From the NCBI GenBank assembly GCA_027296045.1, contig JAPUJS010000354.1:1-36716 (forward strand): a stretch of DNA of 36,716 nucleotides. The letters run 5' to 3'. Below the pieces are notes generated by a model. That model had not been told where the DNA came from and made no database searches. It worked only from the letters and a program-made list of their open reading frames with translations. The position numbers and the translations under genes are program-made. This DNA is from a bacterium (GTDB lineage Bacteria > Latescibacterota > UBA2968). Position 1 is the stretch's first letter, and each line of letters begins with the position of its first letter. Below, piece by piece: positions 1 through 8,367 of this stretch.

Positions 1-114
1 AGCCAAAAAGACTAAGGATGTGAACTGGCTACACCTTCAGTCCAAAACCCTCTCCTGTAACAACCCGAAAAATCTTCCACCGGTAGCAAAACGGTAGCAG
101 TGGGGTATTTGAAC
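1..114. other. Window edge without a recognisable gene
   Basis: I see no convincing coding region here. A short tandem repeat of CGGTAGCA (two copies separated by AAA, about positions 82-100) is the only visible structure. The sequence lies just beyond the terminator of the tRNA-Leu transcript. Read on the minus strand it stays open for about 25 codons, but with no start and no family I recognise. Confidence 0.4.
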
Positions 115-148
115 AAAAAAGCGGGTCACGCCACATTGACGTAACCCG
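115..148 (-). terminator. Rho-independent terminator after tRNA-Leu
   Basis: Read on the minus strand, a 9-bp stem (CGGGTTACG pairing with CGTGACCCG, one G-U pair) with a 9-nt loop is followed by TTTTTT. It lies about 10 nt beyond the CCA end of tRNA-Leu, so it would end the pfkA-gapA-pgk-tpiA-secG-tRNA run. Confidence 0.85.
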
Positions 149-158
149 TTGTTTTTAT

Positions 159-246
159 TGGTGCCGAAGAAGGGACTCGAACCCATACGGAGCAACGCTC
201 CACTACGCCCTCAACGTAGCGTGTCTACCAATTCCACCACTTCGGC
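159..246 (-). tRNA. tRNA-Leu (anticodon GAG)
   Basis: On the minus strand an 88-nt type II tRNA is visible. The acceptor arm GCCGAAG pairs with CTTCGGC, the D-arm contains GGTAGACAC, and the anticodon stem CTACG/CGTAG encloses the loop TTGAGGG, giving anticodon GAG (reads CUC/CUU). There is a long variable arm, a T-arm GGGTTCGAGTCCC, discriminator A and an encoded CCA. It sits 9 bp downstream of secG, so it is probably co-transcribed with secG and matured by processing. A hairpin terminator follows directly. Confidence 0.96.
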
Positions 247-255
247 AACAAGCGA

Positions 256-630
256 TTAATTTCCGCCCGTAGCGCCCCTATCTGTCGGGGCAACCTGGAT
301 AGGCAACTGCAAGGGTTGTGGGCCGGCCTGGGATTGGACCGGCACACCCCGCATCGCCTTCTCGGCGGCCGTCTGCGGAAGGCCTTCTTCGCTCCCTCTG
401 CCCGTATACCACAGCCCAATACAGGTGAGTGCAAACACAATGCCTATATAGGTGGTCACCCTGGCCAGAAAGGCATTGGCACCACCGCCGCCAAACATGG
501 CCCCACCACCGCCGCCCATTCCCCCAAAAGCACCCCCGGAAAGCCCGCCGCCTTTGCTCGACTGCAATAAAATGGAGACAACCAGGACAATACAGATAAT
601 CACATGAATAATCAACAAAATCGTTTCCAT
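256..630 (-). CDS. secG: Preprotein translocase subunit SecG
   Basis: SecG is the small accessory subunit of the SecYEG channel in the inner membrane. The 124-aa protein has the family's plan: a first membrane helix (about 4-22), the QSSKGGGLSGGAFGG glycine-rich cytoplasmic loop, and a second helix (about 57-76). An unusually glycine-rich stretch (GGMGGGGGAMFGGGG) and a 45-residue polar, proline-rich tail extend it slightly beyond typical length. I chose ATG at 630 because GGAG lies 6 nt upstream; a GTG directly before it (633) is too close to that SD. The gene follows tpiA by 15 bp and precedes tRNA-Leu. A tpiA-secG order is common in many bacteria. Confidence 0.93.
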   Translation of the reverse strand: METILLIIHVIICIVLVVSILLQSSKGGGLSGGAFGGMGGGGGAMFGGGGANAFLARVTTYIGIVFALTCIGLWYTGRGSEEGLPQTAAEKAMRGVPVQSQAGPQPLQLPIQVAPTDRGATGGN

Positions 631-645
631 CACACACTCCAGAAC

Positions 646-1401
646 TTACAAAGCCGCCCGTACAATGGCGGCAAAAGAATCGGCTTTAAGAGATGCTCCG
701 CCAATCAGCCCGCCGTCTATATTGGCTTGACCAAACAACTCGTCGGCATTATCGGGCTTTACCGATCCGCCGTATTGAATGCGGACCGCCTGGCCAATCT
801 CATCGGAATACAACTGCCCCAACACCTCCCGAATAAACGCATGCACGGCTTCGGTCTGTTCGGGCGTTGCCGTCTCGCCTGTGCCAATGGCCCACACAGG
901 TTCGTAAGCCAGCACCACCTTGGAGGCATCGTCGCCTGAAATTCCGTCGAAGCCCCCGGTCACCTGGGTCCGAACCACGTCTTCGGTCACACCCGATTGA
1001 CGCTGCTCCAGGGTCTCGCCCACACACACAATGGGCGCCAGCCCTGCCGGGAGTGCAGCCTTCAATCGACGGTTCACTGTCTCGTCGGTCTCCCCAAAAT
1101 GCTGGCGCCGTTCAGAATGCCCTAATATAACGTAATCACAACCACATGTCAACAACATGCCCGCTGCAACCTCGCCCGTAAATGCCCCTTCCGATTCCCA
1201 ATGCATGGTCTGAGCGCCCAGTCCCACAGACGAGCCTTCCACCACACCTGCCACCCGTTCCAGAGCCGTAAAAGGCGGGCAGATGACCACGTCGACCGCC
1301 TCCACTCCGCCCACTGCTTCCACCACCCCCCGGGCGAGGGCTTCTGCCGCTTCCGAATCCTGATTCATCTTCCAATTCCCTGCAACAATCGGTTTTCTCA
1401 T
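646..1401 (-). CDS. tpiA: Triosephosphate isomerase
   Basis: This enzyme interconverts dihydroxyacetone phosphate and glyceraldehyde 3-phosphate in the cytoplasm. The 251-aa length is normal for the family. Visible signatures are the N-terminal GNWKMN (catalytic Lys), ILGHSERR (catalytic His) and LAYEPVWAIGTG (catalytic Glu plus the mobile phosphate loop), with QYGGSVKPDN and DGGLIGGASL forming the remaining phosphate-binding turns. The start codon overlaps the pgk stop (ATGA) and has GGAGG 4 nt upstream, so translation is probably coupled to pgk. It is the fourth gene of the glycolytic cluster. Confidence 0.97.
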   Translation of the reverse strand: MRKPIVAGNWKMNQDSEAAEALARGVVEAVGGVEAVDVVICPPFTALERVAGVVEGSSVGLGAQTMHWESEGAFTGEVAAGMLLTCGCDYVILGHSERRQHFGETDETVNRRLKAALPAGLAPIVCVGETLEQRQSGVTEDVVRTQVTGGFDGISGDDASKVVLAYEPVWAIGTGETATPEQTEAVHAFIREVLGQLYSDEIGQAVRIQYGGSVKPDNADELFGQANIDGGLIGGASLKADSFAAIVRAAL

Positions 1402-2615
1402 AACGCCTCCTTCGCATCCGCCTCTTTCTCGGCCAGAGCGGACACCCCGGGCAGCGTTTTGCCTTCCAGAAACTCCAGGGAAGCCCCACCACCAGTCGAT
1501 ACATGGCTCAGTTTGTCTGCAAATCCAAAATCCGCTACCGCAGCGGCTGTCTCTCCCCCCCCCACAATGGTGGTTGCCCCTTGTTCTGTGGCCTGCACAA
1601 GGGCTTCTCCAACCGCCCGAGTGCCTTTGGAAAACGAATCCATCTCACACACGCCCAGCGGCCCATTCCAAACAATTGTCTTGCCCTTCAAAACCACCTC
1701 TGAAAACTGTCGGGCCGTCTCCGGGCCAATATCAAAACCTTCCATATGGACAGGGATCTGTCCCCGACCAACCGTTTGGATCGGCACCCCCTCGGCCATC
1801 TGGGATGCCACAACTGTATCGACCGGCAGCAACAGGTCCACATCTTCCTCTTCCGCCTGTTTGAGCAATGCTTCGGCAACCTCAATCCGGTCGACCTCCA
1901 GAATCGAATTTCCAATCTCCAGCCCCAGAGCCTTAAAAAAGGTAAACGCCATTCCCCCACCAATCAGCAGCGTATCCACCTTTGGAAAAAGATTTCCGAT
2001 CACATCAATCTTACCCGAAATTTTGGCACCGCCTATAATGGCCACAAACGGCCGGGCCGGATCGGCAAGCGCCCCACCCAGATAATCCAGTTCTTTTTGC
2101 ATCAAAAACCCCGACGCACAATCCACCATATAATGTGTCACGCCTTCGGTCGATGCATGGGCCCGGTGTGCCGTACCAAAAGCATCGTTCACATACATCT
2201 CCCCCAATTCCGCCAACTGCCGGGAAAAACCGGGGGCATTTTCCTCCTCGTCGGGATGGAAACGCAGATTTTCCAGCAATACCACCGCCCCCTCCGGCAT
2301 CCGTTTGAGCCCATCCATCACCTCATCGCCCACACAATCCGGTGCCAGGATCACCTCTCTGCCGAGCAACCCCGCAAGGGCTTCGGCAACCGGCTGGAGC
2401 GACAAATTGGGCACAACGGTCCCACCCGGCCGGCCCAGGTGTGACATCAGCACCGGGTGCCCCCCCTCATCCAGAATGTGTCGAATCGTCGGCAAAGAAG
2501 CCTGAAGCCGGGTATCATCGGCAACCTGCCCACTTTCAAGCGGCACATTAAAATCCACCCGCACCAGCACCCGCTTGCCCGAAAGATCCAGATCGGTGAT
2601 CGACAACTTGCTCAA
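1398..2615 (-). CDS. pgk: Phosphoglycerate kinase (TTG start)
   Basis: The enzyme transfers phosphate from 1,3-bisphosphoglycerate to ADP. The ORF opens upstream at 2750, but the first 45 codons overlap the gapA end and do not resemble the family. I place the start at TTG 2615 (MSKLSITDLDL...), 8 nt after GGGAG; this gives 405 aa, close to the usual 390-400. Family marks are GKRVLVRVDFNVPL, the HLGRPGG segment, ENLRFHPDEE, VNDAFGTAHRAHAST, the AIIGGAKISGKIDVI hinge region and a C-terminal GGGETAAAV nucleotide loop (more often GGGDT/S). The gene overlaps tpiA by 4 bp, and a long inverted repeat separates it from gapA. Confidence 0.95.
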   Translation of the reverse strand: MSKLSITDLDLSGKRVLVRVDFNVPLESGQVADDTRLQASLPTIRHILDEGGHPVLMSHLGRPGGTVVPNLSLQPVAEALAGLLGREVILAPDCVGDEVMDGLKRMPEGAVVLLENLRFHPDEEENAPGFSRQLAELGEMYVNDAFGTAHRAHASTEGVTHYMVDCASGFLMQKELDYLGGALADPARPFVAIIGGAKISGKIDVIGNLFPKVDTLLIGGGMAFTFFKALGLEIGNSILEVDRIEVAEALLKQAEEEDVDLLLPVDTVVASQMAEGVPIQTVGRGQIPVHMEGFDIGPETARQFSEVVLKGKTIVWNGPLGVCEMDSFSKGTRAVGEALVQATEQGATTIVGGGETAAAVADFGFADKLSHVSTGGGASLEFLEGKTLPGVSALAEKEADAKEAL

Positions 2616-2634
2616 AGCAAGATCTCCCAAAACA

Positions 2635-2690
2635 GTTCCGGGTTCCGAACCGCCCTTTTCCGAGGGCAGAGCAAACCCGGAACCCGGAAC
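2635..2690. repeat. Perfect 13-bp inverted repeat between gapA and pgk
   Basis: GTTCCGGGTTCCG at 2635-2647 is exactly complementary to 2678-2690. The 30-nt loop holds a second small hairpin (GCCCTT/AGGGC). There is no T-run, so it does not look like a simple terminator. It lies in the roughly 80-nt spacer between the gapA stop and the pgk TTG start, ending about 20 nt upstream of that start. In mRNA it could be a processing or stability element that separates gapA from pgk expression; that role is inference. Confidence 0.8.
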
Positions 2691-2695
2691 CCAAT

Positions 2696-3724
2696 TTACA
2701 TCTTCGACAGCTTCTGAATCAAATCCACACACCGGTTGGAATAGCCCCACTCGTTGTCATACCAACCACACACCTTGACCATGGTGGATTCCATCACATC
2801 GGTCAATGGGGCGTCAAAAATGCACGAATGGGCATTGCCGATAATATCTGCCAACACCAGCGGATCTTCCGAATATTCCAGAATGCCTTTCAACCGACCG
2901 CCGGCAGCACGTTTAAAGGCCGCGTTCACCTTTTCGGGTGTCACATCCTTTTTCAAAATTGCTACAAAATCCGTAAAGGACCCATTGGGCGTCGGAACGC
3001 GCAAAGCCATCCCGTTCAGTTTGCCGTTCAATTCCGGAAGCACCTTGCCCACCGCACTGGCCGCACCCGTTGTGGTCGGAATAATCGATAAGGCCGCAGA
3101 TCGGGCCCGTCGCAGGTCTCTGTGGGGCGCATCGATCAAGCGCTGTTCGCCCGTATAGGAATGAATCGTCGTCATCAATCCCCGTTCCACACCAAAGGCC
3201 TCGTGCAAAACACTTACCATCGGGGCCAGACAATTGGTTGTACACGACGCATTTGAAATCACCCGATCGCTGGCCTTTAGGATATCATCGTTGATCCCCA
3301 TCACCACCGTGGGCACCTCTCCTGTAGCGGGTGCAGAAATAATGACCCTTTTTGCACCCGACCGGCCCAGGTGGGCGCTTGCGGCTTCTCGGTCCGTAAA
3401 AAAGCCCGACGACTCGACCACCACATCCACTCCCAACAATCGCCAGGGCAGATTGGCCGGATTGGTATCCGACAATACCGCAATCTTTTTGCGCCCCACC
3501 ACCAGAGCATCCACCTTTTTTTTGCCCACCTTCACCGCCCCTTCCTGAACCCCCACGCGACCGGGATAGGCTCCGTGGGTGGAATCGTATTTTACCAAAT
3601 GGGCAAGCGAGTGGGCATCGGTCAAATCATTCACCGCCACCACATTCACACCCCGGTCCAGGGCCGCCCGAAAAACCAACCGCCCAATACGTCCAAAACC
3701 ATTAATACCAACTTTTATTGCCAT
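2696..3724 (-). CDS. gapA: Glyceraldehyde-3-phosphate dehydrogenase, type I
   Basis: This is the phosphorylating, NAD-dependent step of glycolysis. The 342-aa protein shows the Rossmann start [18 protein letters not shown], a ND-L after the second strand consistent with NAD preference, and the active site [12 protein letters not shown], with the catalytic Cys and the [14 protein letters not shown] histidine segment. The signature [18 protein letters not shown] and the C-terminal [16 protein letters not shown] are intact. The start ATG follows GGAGG by 6 nt. It lies 140 bp downstream of pfkA on the same strand, with no obvious terminator in the 106-bp spacer I reckon from 3725 to 3830, so it probably belongs to the same transcription unit. 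Confidence 0.97.
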   Translation of the reverse strand: MAIKVGINGFGRIGRLVFRAALDRGVNVVAVNDLTDAHSLAHLVKYDSTHGAYPGRVGVQEGAVKVGKKKVDALVVGRKKIAVLSDTNPANLPWRLLGVDVVVESSGFFTDREAASAHLGRSGAKRVIISAPATGEVPTVVMGINDDILKASDRVISNASCTTNCLAPMVSVLHEAFGVERGLMTTIHSYTGEQRLIDAPHRDLRRARSAALSIIPTTTGAASAVGKVLPELNGKLNGMALRVPTPNGSFTDFVAILKKDVTPEKVNAAFKRAAGGRLKGILEYSEDPLVLADIIGNAHSCIFDAPLTDVMESTMVKVCGWYDNEWGYSNRCVDLIQKLSKM

Positions 3725-3830
3725 TTCAATCCTCCGCTAAGATGTCCGCGACCCAACGCCCCATTCCCGAAAAACCATCTCCTCGCGTCACCCCCAGGTT
3801 CCCCTTGTAGGGCGCACGAAGAGACCGCTC

Positions 3831-4865
3831 CTAACCAAAAAAGACCTTTGCAATATCGTATAATCCCATATCCACGGTGCGCAACTTGGCCACCGCATCC
3901 TCAATATCGACCGAAACAATTTCTGTGCCCTTGAGTGCAACCATCCTCCCGAACTCGCCGTTGTGAACCATATCGATCGCGCCAATGCCAAACCGCGTGC
4001 CCAACACCCGGTCAAACGCCGTGGGGCTGCCCCCACGCTGAATATGTCCCAAAACCGTCGCCCGGCTTTCATAACCCGTACGCTTTTCAATCTCCGCGCT
4101 CAGCAAGTTCCCAATCCCGCCCAACCGTACGTGGCCAAAAGCATCTTTTTCTTGGGATTGCAACACCATCCCATCGGCAAGCTTCGCCCCTTCGGCCACC
4201 ACGACAATACTGAATGTCTTGCCCCTGTTGTGGCGTTTTTTGATAATCTCACAGACCTCGTTCAAAACAAAAGGTTTTTCCGGGATCAAAACCACATCGG
4301 CACCGCCCGCGATGCCTGCCTCCACGGCAATCCAACCCGCATGGCGGCCCATGACTTCTACCACCATGACCCGGTTGTGAGACTCGGCAGTGGTGTGCAA
4401 GCGGTCGATCGCTTCCATCACAATATTGATTGCCGTGTCAAACCCAAACGTCTGGTCTGTGCCATTCAGATCATTGTCAATGGTTTTGGGCACGCCCACC
4501 ATCTGAGCCCCCATGCGACACAACTTGCTGGCCACACCAATAGTATCATCTCCACCAATGGCAATCAATGCATCCAGGCCCATTGCCTTCATATGATCCA
4601 GCACAATCTGGCCTCCGTTTTCATCCTGAAACGGGTTGGTCCGGGAAGTCCCCAAAATGGTCCCGCCTCGCGGCAAGATCCCGGACACGGCATCCAAACT
4701 CAAAGGACGGGCCAGTTGCTCCATCATACCGCGCCACCCCTCTTCCACACCCACAATCTCATACCCATAGGTAAGAATCCCCTTCCGGGTCACCGCCCGA
4801 ATCACGGCATTCAGCCCCGGACAGTCTCCCCCTCCCGTTAAGACTCCGACACGTTCGACAGACAT
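3831..4865 (-). CDS. pfkA: 6-phosphofructokinase, likely PPi-dependent type
   Basis: The protein phosphorylates fructose 6-phosphate at C1. The 344-aa chain carries GGGDCPGLNAVIR (phosphoryl donor site), the sugar-phosphate motifs PKTIDNDLNGTD and MGRHAGWIA, and HIQRGGSPTAFDR near the C terminus. Two donor-site residues differ from classical ATP enzymes. The GGDGS glycine is an aspartate (GGDDT), and the residue before TIDND is lysine (PKTIDND, not PGTIDND). Together these are the known marks of pyrophosphate-using PFKs. I chose ATG 4865 because GAGGGG lies 8 nt upstream; an in-frame GTG at 4874 directly abuts that SD. It appears to be the first gene of the glycolysis cluster. Confidence 0.93.
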   Translation of the reverse strand: MSVERVGVLTGGGDCPGLNAVIRAVTRKGILTYGYEIVGVEEGWRGMMEQLARPLSLDAVSGILPRGGTILGTSRTNPFQDENGGQIVLDHMKAMGLDALIAIGGDDTIGVASKLCRMGAQMVGVPKTIDNDLNGTDQTFGFDTAINIVMEAIDRLHTTAESHNRVMVVEVMGRHAGWIAVEAGIAGGADVVLIPEKPFVLNEVCEIIKKRHNRGKTFSIVVVAEGAKLADGMVLQSQEKDAFGHVRLGGIGNLLSAEIEKRTGYESRATVLGHIQRGGSPTAFDRVLGTRFGIGAIDMVHNGEFGRMVALKGTEIVSVDIEDAVAKLRTVDMGLYDIAKVFFG

Positions 4866-4991
4866 TTCTGACACCCCTCTCTAAAATCAAAGAGACAGAT
4901 TTTCTGATATGCTCAGAAATCGGCCTGCATCCGGCTGTCAGAGCCCCTCCCGGCCCAACAGCCGTAAGCGTTCAAATCCAAAGCCTTTAAA

Positions 4992-5018
4992 TTTATAAGA
5001 TGACCCCCAGAGTGTCAA
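4992..5018 (-). promoter_or_regulatory. Candidate sigma-70 promoter for the pfkA cluster
   Basis: On the minus strand TTGACA (5013-5018) is followed after 15 nt by TATAAA (4992-4997), about 125 nt upstream of the pfkA start. The spacer is shorter than ideal. The position in the AT-rich gap between comF and pfkA suits a promoter for the whole cluster. Confidence 0.45.
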
Positions 5019-5061
5019 GAAAATGTTGCACAACCAATAAAAAAATCAACAGGTTGAAATC

Positions 5062-5796
5062 TTATGTGGCCTTCCCTTTCTCCCGATCCTGAACCGGGCT
5101 TGCCACGGCTGCCACCAAAACCTGCTCACACCCTTCGGCCTTCAAAGCCCGTGCACATGCATTCACCGTTGCACCAGTCGTCATCACATCGTCCACCAGT
5201 AAAATGCGTCGGTGTTCGACGGGCCGACAGACTCGAAATGCCCCCTCCACATTGGCCCTGCGCCCCCCGGCATCCAGGGCTGTCTGTGTCTCAGTTGCCC
5301 GGACCCGTTCCAGGATCCGTTCGTCAACCACCCCATCGACCACCTCTGCCAGGGCGCGAGCCAGAACGGCGCTTTGATTATACCCCCGCTCACGCCTCCG
5401 ACTCCCGTGAAGCGGAACCGGCACAATGAGGGTCTCCGGTTCCCACCCCTGCCTATCCTGAATATACCTCCCGAGTTGATGGCCCAGGATGCGCCCGGAA
5501 AGGGTCTTGCCCTGATATTTCAACTGATGAACCAGTTGTCTTACCTTATCATTAAAATCATACAAAATAAAGAGTTGATCATAATCCCAGGTCCTGCCCC
5601 GACAGGGCACACAAGGGTCTGCTGCCGGACCTCCGCAATGGATACACCGAACCCCTTGCATCGGTTTCAGATCGATCATACAGGTCGGACAGATGTGCTG
5701 CGCCACTCCTGATAGAGGAGTTTGACAGAGCAAACAGTGCGGGGGATAAAGCAAATCCAGCACAGCCTGCCAGAGCAAGGAAAAAGCCTGTCTCAT
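5062..5796 (-). CDS. comF: ComF family phosphoribosyltransferase-like protein
   Basis: ComF-family proteins couple an N-terminal zinc-binding region to a PRTase fold. They are linked to DNA uptake or salvage-type reactions, but their substrate is generally unknown. The 244-aa protein shows four CxxC pairs (CLLC, CPTC, CIHCGG, CVPC) in the first third. The middle carries the VPLHGSRRRERGYNQS signature, and a PRPP-binding loop LLVDDVMTTGATV lies near the C terminus. ATG 5796 is preferred (GGGAG 8 nt upstream) over an in-frame TTG at 5811. It is transcribed divergently from the neighbouring response regulator. No other competence genes are in the window. Confidence 0.92.
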   Translation of the reverse strand: MRQAFSLLWQAVLDLLYPPHCLLCQTPLSGVAQHICPTCMIDLKPMQGVRCIHCGGPAADPCVPCRGRTWDYDQLFILYDFNDKVRQLVHQLKYQGKTLSGRILGHQLGRYIQDRQGWEPETLIVPVPLHGSRRRERGYNQSAVLARALAEVVDGVVDERILERVRATETQTALDAGGRRANVEGAFRVCRPVEHRRILLVDDVMTTGATVNACARALKAEGCEQVLVAAVASPVQDREKGKAT

Positions 5797-5812
5797 CGAC
5801 GATTCTCCCAAA

Positions 5813-5828
5813 CGTGATCTGGATCACG
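5813..5828. promoter_or_regulatory. CRP/FNR-type palindrome between comF and a receiver gene
   Basis: CGTGATCTGGATCACG is a perfect 7-bp inverted repeat with a 2-nt centre. Its GTGA-N6-TCAC core matches the consensus half-sites of CRP/FNR-family regulators. It lies in the 95-bp divergent intergenic region. A second palindrome (ATGAAC-CAT-GTTCAT, 5844-5858) and an AT-rich TAATATATAG stretch follow, so it is placed to control the receiver gene, comF or both. Confidence 0.5.
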
Positions 5829-5891
5829 AACACAAGCCTCTAAATGAACCATGTTCATAATATATAGTGTGCCAAAGCCCCAGAGGAAACC

Positions 5892-6254
5892 ATGTCCAAA
5901 CACATCCTGGTCATCGACGACGAAGCCGAATTCCGCAATGCCGTGAAAGAGATCCTGTCTCTCGACGGCTATCAGGTGGACATTCCCCACTACCTGGCCT
6001 CGGCCGTAGCTTCTGCTTTGCAGGGCATTCACGATCTCATTATTTTAGACCTGAGAATGCCCGGCCTGGACGGGCTTGAAATTGCCCGCCTGTTTCGAGA
6101 CCAGGGCCTGAAAACGCCCATCCTGGTCATTTCCGGCTATCTCTCCGATACGGTCCCCGCCCAATTACATCAAATCGGTATCCAGCATACCCTGCCCAAA
6201 CCCTCCGGGATTCCACAGCTTTTCGATGCCGTCAAAAAAGCCCTCGCTGCATAG
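5892..6254 (+). CDS. Single-domain response regulator (CheY-like)
   Basis: The 120 residues form just one receiver domain with no output domain. The acidic pair is D9-D10, the phosphoacceptor is D53 (IILDLRMP), the switch residue is S81 (VISGY) and the conserved lysine is K103 (LPKP). It would be phosphorylated by a histidine kinase and act by protein contact. It is divergent from comF and stands 148 bp before the HAD-YvcK gene; no kinase is adjacent. The spacer upstream contains the CRP/FNR-like palindrome. Confidence 0.92.
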   Translation: MSKHILVIDDEAEFRNAVKEILSLDGYQVDIPHYLASAVASALQGIHDLIILDLRMPGLDGLEIARLFRDQGLKTPILVISGYLSDTVPAQLHQIGIQHTLPKPSGIPQLFDAVKKALAA

Positions 6255-6402
6255 ACTTTCCCTTCAAAATTGATTATCTTACATACCCGTCGGCAGCCGG
6301 CGACCGCCTCTCGATTCGCCCCTCCTGGATGGAGAGAGATCGCCGATTGCCGCACAGGTTTTCGATGTGTCCATTCACCCACGCACCCTGGAATCCGAAA
6401 CG

Positions 6403-8367
6403 ATGATGAACAATGTCCGTGCGATTATCTTCGACCTCGACGGCACCCTATTCGACCTCAACCCCCTGGTTCGCAACGCCCGGCAGAGAGTCGCCTACTT
6501 TCTCCACCAAAATGAGCTCTTCGCCTCCCGGGCCTATGCGTTGCGACGGCTCAACAGCCTGGAACGACGCCATGGCCCGTATTATTCCTCCTCCCCCTAT
6601 TATTTCGCCTTCTACGATATCGCCAAGGCCCTCTTTAAAGACAAACCCGAACGCATCCGTCAACTAACCCGAAAAACAGATCCCGATGCCGATCCAATCG
6701 AAGCCTTTGTCGGCGTGCTCGAACAGATCTACAATGCCGAAGATGTAGAAGACATCGCGCCCTACCCCGATGCCGTGCAGACCCTGGCCGAGCTTCGAGA
6801 AGCAGGCTACCTCCTCTTTCTGGTCACCCTGGGCAGGTCTTCTCGTCAGAAGAACAAAATCAACCGACTGGGCATTGGTCCCTATTTCCATCGCATCATC
6901 AACGAAGGCCCGCCTTCTCACGACTACTGGTTTGGAGAGATCTTACAGGACCAAAAATTAAGTCCGGATCAAGTCGTCGTCATCGGTGACCGCACCCAGG
7001 ACGAAATTCGGGCGGGCAACCGATTGGGCTTGCACACCGTGTGGATGCACCGGGGCCGATTTTCGGACACCGAACCCGGCGAAGGCGATCGACCAGACCA
7101 CCAGATCCAATTCCTTGCGCAGCTGCCCACCCTGCTTCACCTGGCCAAACGGGGCAAAAATACGGCCCAACTTAAAATAACCGTCATCGGTGGAGGCACC
7201 GGACTGCCCACCGTTTTGCGGGGTATGCGAACCTACACGGAAGCTCCCACAGCCATCGTCGCCGTTACCGACACCGGCGCATCCTCGGGGCGCATCCGCT
7301 GGAATCTGGGCGTTCCACCGCCCGGCGATATCCGCAATGTGCTCACTGCCCTGGCCGACCCCGACCGCATTTCTCCGGGCCTCTTCCGGGTCTTTCAGCA
7401 CCGGTTTCCCAACAGCGAAGCCGAATCGGGCATTTTCAAAAACGACCACATCGGCAATTTTCTTGTAGCCGCTCTCACCCAGCAATTGGGCGACTTTAAC
7501 AAAGCCATCCAAACCGCATGCAGCATGCTACATATCCGGGGCACCATCCTGCCAGCCAGCCAGGACAATGTGGACATTTGCGCCGAGTTGGAAAACGGGG
7601 AACACCGCTACACAGAATGGATGGTCCGCAAACCCGGCAAACCCCCGCTCAAACGCGCCTACTTGGTCCCCAACGAAGCCATCTTGAAAGAACTCGACCG
7701 AAAAGGCGGCGGACTGAAAAGGATTATTGATCCGGAAACCGGCCAGGTCGAAGTCCAGGCCCGCCGCAAAAAACCAGTGGATCTTCCCCAAAACCAGGCC
7801 AAGGCGCCTCCCGAAGCACTCCAGGCCATCGCCGAGGCCGACATCGTGGTCCTGGGTCCTGGCAGTCTGTTCACCAGTGTCATTACCGATCTCCTCGTGC
7901 CCGACATCCAGAAGGCCCTGCTGGACCGCACCCATGGCCTGACCCTTTATGTGTGCAACATTGTCACCCAGCCAGGCCAGGCCGACGGCTTTAAGGCCTC
8001 CGATCACCTCCGGGCAATCCGCCGCCACTTCCCGCAAAACAAACGGACCAGCGTGGTCGATCATATGCTGGTCCAGGATCCTCGAATCTTTCAAACCCCC
8101 AAAAGCCGTCCCTGGCACCCCCTTCTCAAACAGTATGAAAAAGACGGCAAAGAACTGGTCGAATGTGACAGCGATACCCTCGACGCCCTCGTGCCCTGGA
8201 CCCTGGCCGACCTGGTGGAAGAATTTCAACCCGATATCATGGACCGGGGCGTCGGCGATTTTATCAGCCACGACTCCCACAAAGTGGCCGACGCCATTTG
8301 CCGAATCTATTGCGGACTCAAAGTTCCCGACTACTGGGGCCTCCAGGAGGACACCGATGCCCGTTAA
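6403..8367 (+). CDS. HAD hydrolase fused to YvcK/CofD-like domain
   Basis: Two full enzymes' worth of sequence share one 654-aa chain. Residues about 1-230 are a HAD-superfamily phosphatase: AIIFDLDGTLFD (nucleophile Asp), a Thr motif in LVTLGRSS, and VVIGDRTQDEIRAGNRLGL (Mg2+ acidic pair). From about residue 257 a YvcK/CofD-like domain begins with ITVIGGGTGLPTVLRGM, followed by AVTDTGASSGRIR, PPGDIRNVLTAL and VLGPGSLFTSVI. YvcK proteins bind UDP-sugars and are needed for growth on gluconeogenic carbon and for envelope synthesis in Bacillus. A stand-alone YvcK is about 320 aa; I know of no common HAD fusion. Start ATG 6403 or 6406 is chosen so the protein opens just before the HAD motif; the frame is open further upstream. 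It overlaps the next HAD gene by 11 bp. Confidence 0.9.
   Translation: MMNNVRAIIFDLDGTLFDLNPLVRNARQRVAYFLHQNELFASRAYALRRLNSLERRHGPYYSSSPYYFAFYDIAKALFKDKPERIRQLTRKTDPDADPIEAFVGVLEQIYNAEDVEDIAPYPDAVQTLAELREAGYLLFLVTLGRSSRQKNKINRLGIGPYFHRIINEGPPSHDYWFGEILQDQKLSPDQVVVIGDRTQDEIRAGNRLGLHTVWMHRGRFSDTEPGEGDRPDHQIQFLAQLPTLLHLAKRGKNTAQLKITVIGGGTGLPTVLRGMRTYTEAPTAIVAVTDTGASSGRIRWNLGVPPPGDIRNVLTALADPDRISPGLFRVFQHRFPNSEAESGIFKNDHIGNFLVAALTQQLGDFNKAIQTACSMLHIRGTILPASQDNVDICAELENGEHRYTEWMVRKPGKPPLKRAYLVPNEAILKELDRKGGGLKRIIDPETGQVEVQARRKKPVDLPQNQAKAPPEALQAIAEADIVVLGPGSLFTSVITDLLVPDIQKALLDRTHGLTLYVCNIVTQPGQADGFKASDHLRAIRRHFPQNKRTSVVDHMLVQDPRIFQTPKSRPWHPLLKQYEKDGKELVECDSDTLDALVPWTLADLVEEFQPDIMDRGVGDFISHDSHKVADAICRIYCGLKVPDYWGLQEDTDAR

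Noticed and set aside
1-114. Remnant of a phage integrase or attachment site next to the tRNA
   Set aside because: The minus frame is open for about 25 codons but has no integrase motif, and no second copy of the tRNA end is present in the window.
2616-2750. 45-codon N-terminal extension of phosphoglycerate kinase
   Set aside because: It overlaps the gapA end, does not resemble the family, and a TTG with a good SD at 2615 gives normal length.
7949-8356. Upstream extension of the second HAD frame
   Set aside because: It lies inside the YvcK domain in another frame; AGGAGG and ATG at 8357 mark the true start.
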